From positions 1-24,974 of the forward strand of contig JAYRWN010000483.1 of assembly GCA_041917975.1 (NCBI GenBank): a DNA stretch of 24,974 bases, read 5' to 3'. The position numbers and the translations under genes are program-made. Shown one piece after another: positions 24,842 to 24,974 of the stretch. A model generated the notes under the pieces. That model did not search any database. It saw only the letters and a program-made list of their open reading frames with translations, and had not been told where the DNA came from. Position 1 is the stretch's first letter. Each line of letters starts with the position of its first letter. Source of the DNA: JAYRWN01 sp041917975 (GTDB lineage: Bacteria > Bacteroidota > Bacteroidia > Chitinophagales > Saprospiraceae).

Positions 24842-24974
24842 GGTTCTAAGCCAAAAATAGTGGGTAATTAGGTAAAAAAGGGTAATTTAGAAAAAAGCAT
24901 GGGAGTATGGATAAGTTATTCACAGCGGCATTACAATTACAGAAGCCATGGTATGTAGAAAGAGTTGAGTTTGA
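24842..24974 (+). mobile_element. Probable left end of an ISL3-family insertion sequence, cut by window edge
   Basis: The boundary is a guess: GGTTCTAAGCC at 24842 resembles the GGCTCTT-like ends of ISL3 elements and lies 65 bases upstream of the transposase start. The right end is outside the window, so neither the inverted repeat nor the 8-bp target duplication can be confirmed. The stretch 24714-24841 between the rpsU promoter and this point shows no gene. Confidence 0.4.
24907..24974 (+). CDS. ISL3-family transposase, N-terminal fragment (continues past window)
   Basis: The last 68 bases encode MDKLFTAALQLQKPWYVERV and two further residues, open to the window end. The pattern L(F/Y)TxALxL-PWYVxxVxFD is the usual start of ISL3-family (DDE) transposases. 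Only 22 residues are visible; the zinc-finger and catalytic domains are outside, so intactness cannot be judged. Confidence 0.65.
   Translation, partial: MDKLFTAALQLQKPWYVERVEF

Noticed and set aside
1..24974. CRISPR array, defence cluster, tRNA or rRNA genes
   Set aside because: I saw no regularly spaced repeats, no Cas or other defence-type domains, and no cloverleaf-like stretch on either strand. The SF1 helicase stands alone without nuclease or methylase partners.

Overview
This window looks like a chromosomal segment from a member of the Bacteroidota, probably a Saprospiria- or Chitinophagia-like lineage (the class is inference). It carries two core type IX secretion system (T9SS) genes, sprA and porZ, plus a secreted protein with a T9SS C-terminal sorting domain. 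Several genes are preceded by matches to the Bacteroidota -7 promoter element TAnnTTTG, and GTG starts are common. I saw no rRNA, tRNA or CRISPR array, and no gap longer than 300 bases. Coding density is high.

Left part (1-8555): the 5' two thirds of purD (minus, cut by the window edge) is divergent from ruvA. ruvA is followed by the giant sprA gene (2388 codons), the outer-membrane translocon of the T9SS. Next (8556-11010) is a two-component pair, a membrane sensor kinase and an OmpR-type response regulator. It is preceded by two perfect inverted repeats and closed by a rho-independent terminator.

Middle (11020-16549): metZ-type sulfhydrylase and an OsmC/YhfA-type thiol protein overlap on the minus strand. 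They are divergent from a YifB/ComM-type AAA ATPase, which converges on an UPF1/IGHMBP2-like SF1 helicase. A small TMEM220-like membrane protein follows. From 16628 to 17531 lies a pair resembling the Bacillus ytfI-ytfJ arrangement: a DUF2953-like membrane protein and a clear GerW/YtfJ family protein, the second ending in a strong terminator.

Right part (17588-24974): a T9SS-exported choice-of-anchor V-like protein with a CxxCH motif; a small membrane protein; then a minus-strand cluster of a small membrane protein, an unrecognised secreted 476-residue protein, a DUF2141 protein and porZ. The last two overlap as TAATG. After these come a COG2316-type HD hydrolase, rpsU (bS21) with the best promoter in the window, and at the right edge the first codons of an ISL3-type transposase.

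The most interesting leads are the GerW/DUF2953 pair in a probable non-sporulator, the unknown secreted protein coupled to porZ, the inverted repeats in front of the kinase beside sprA, and the CxxCH motif in a T9SS cargo. I found no clear defence or other wholly new system.
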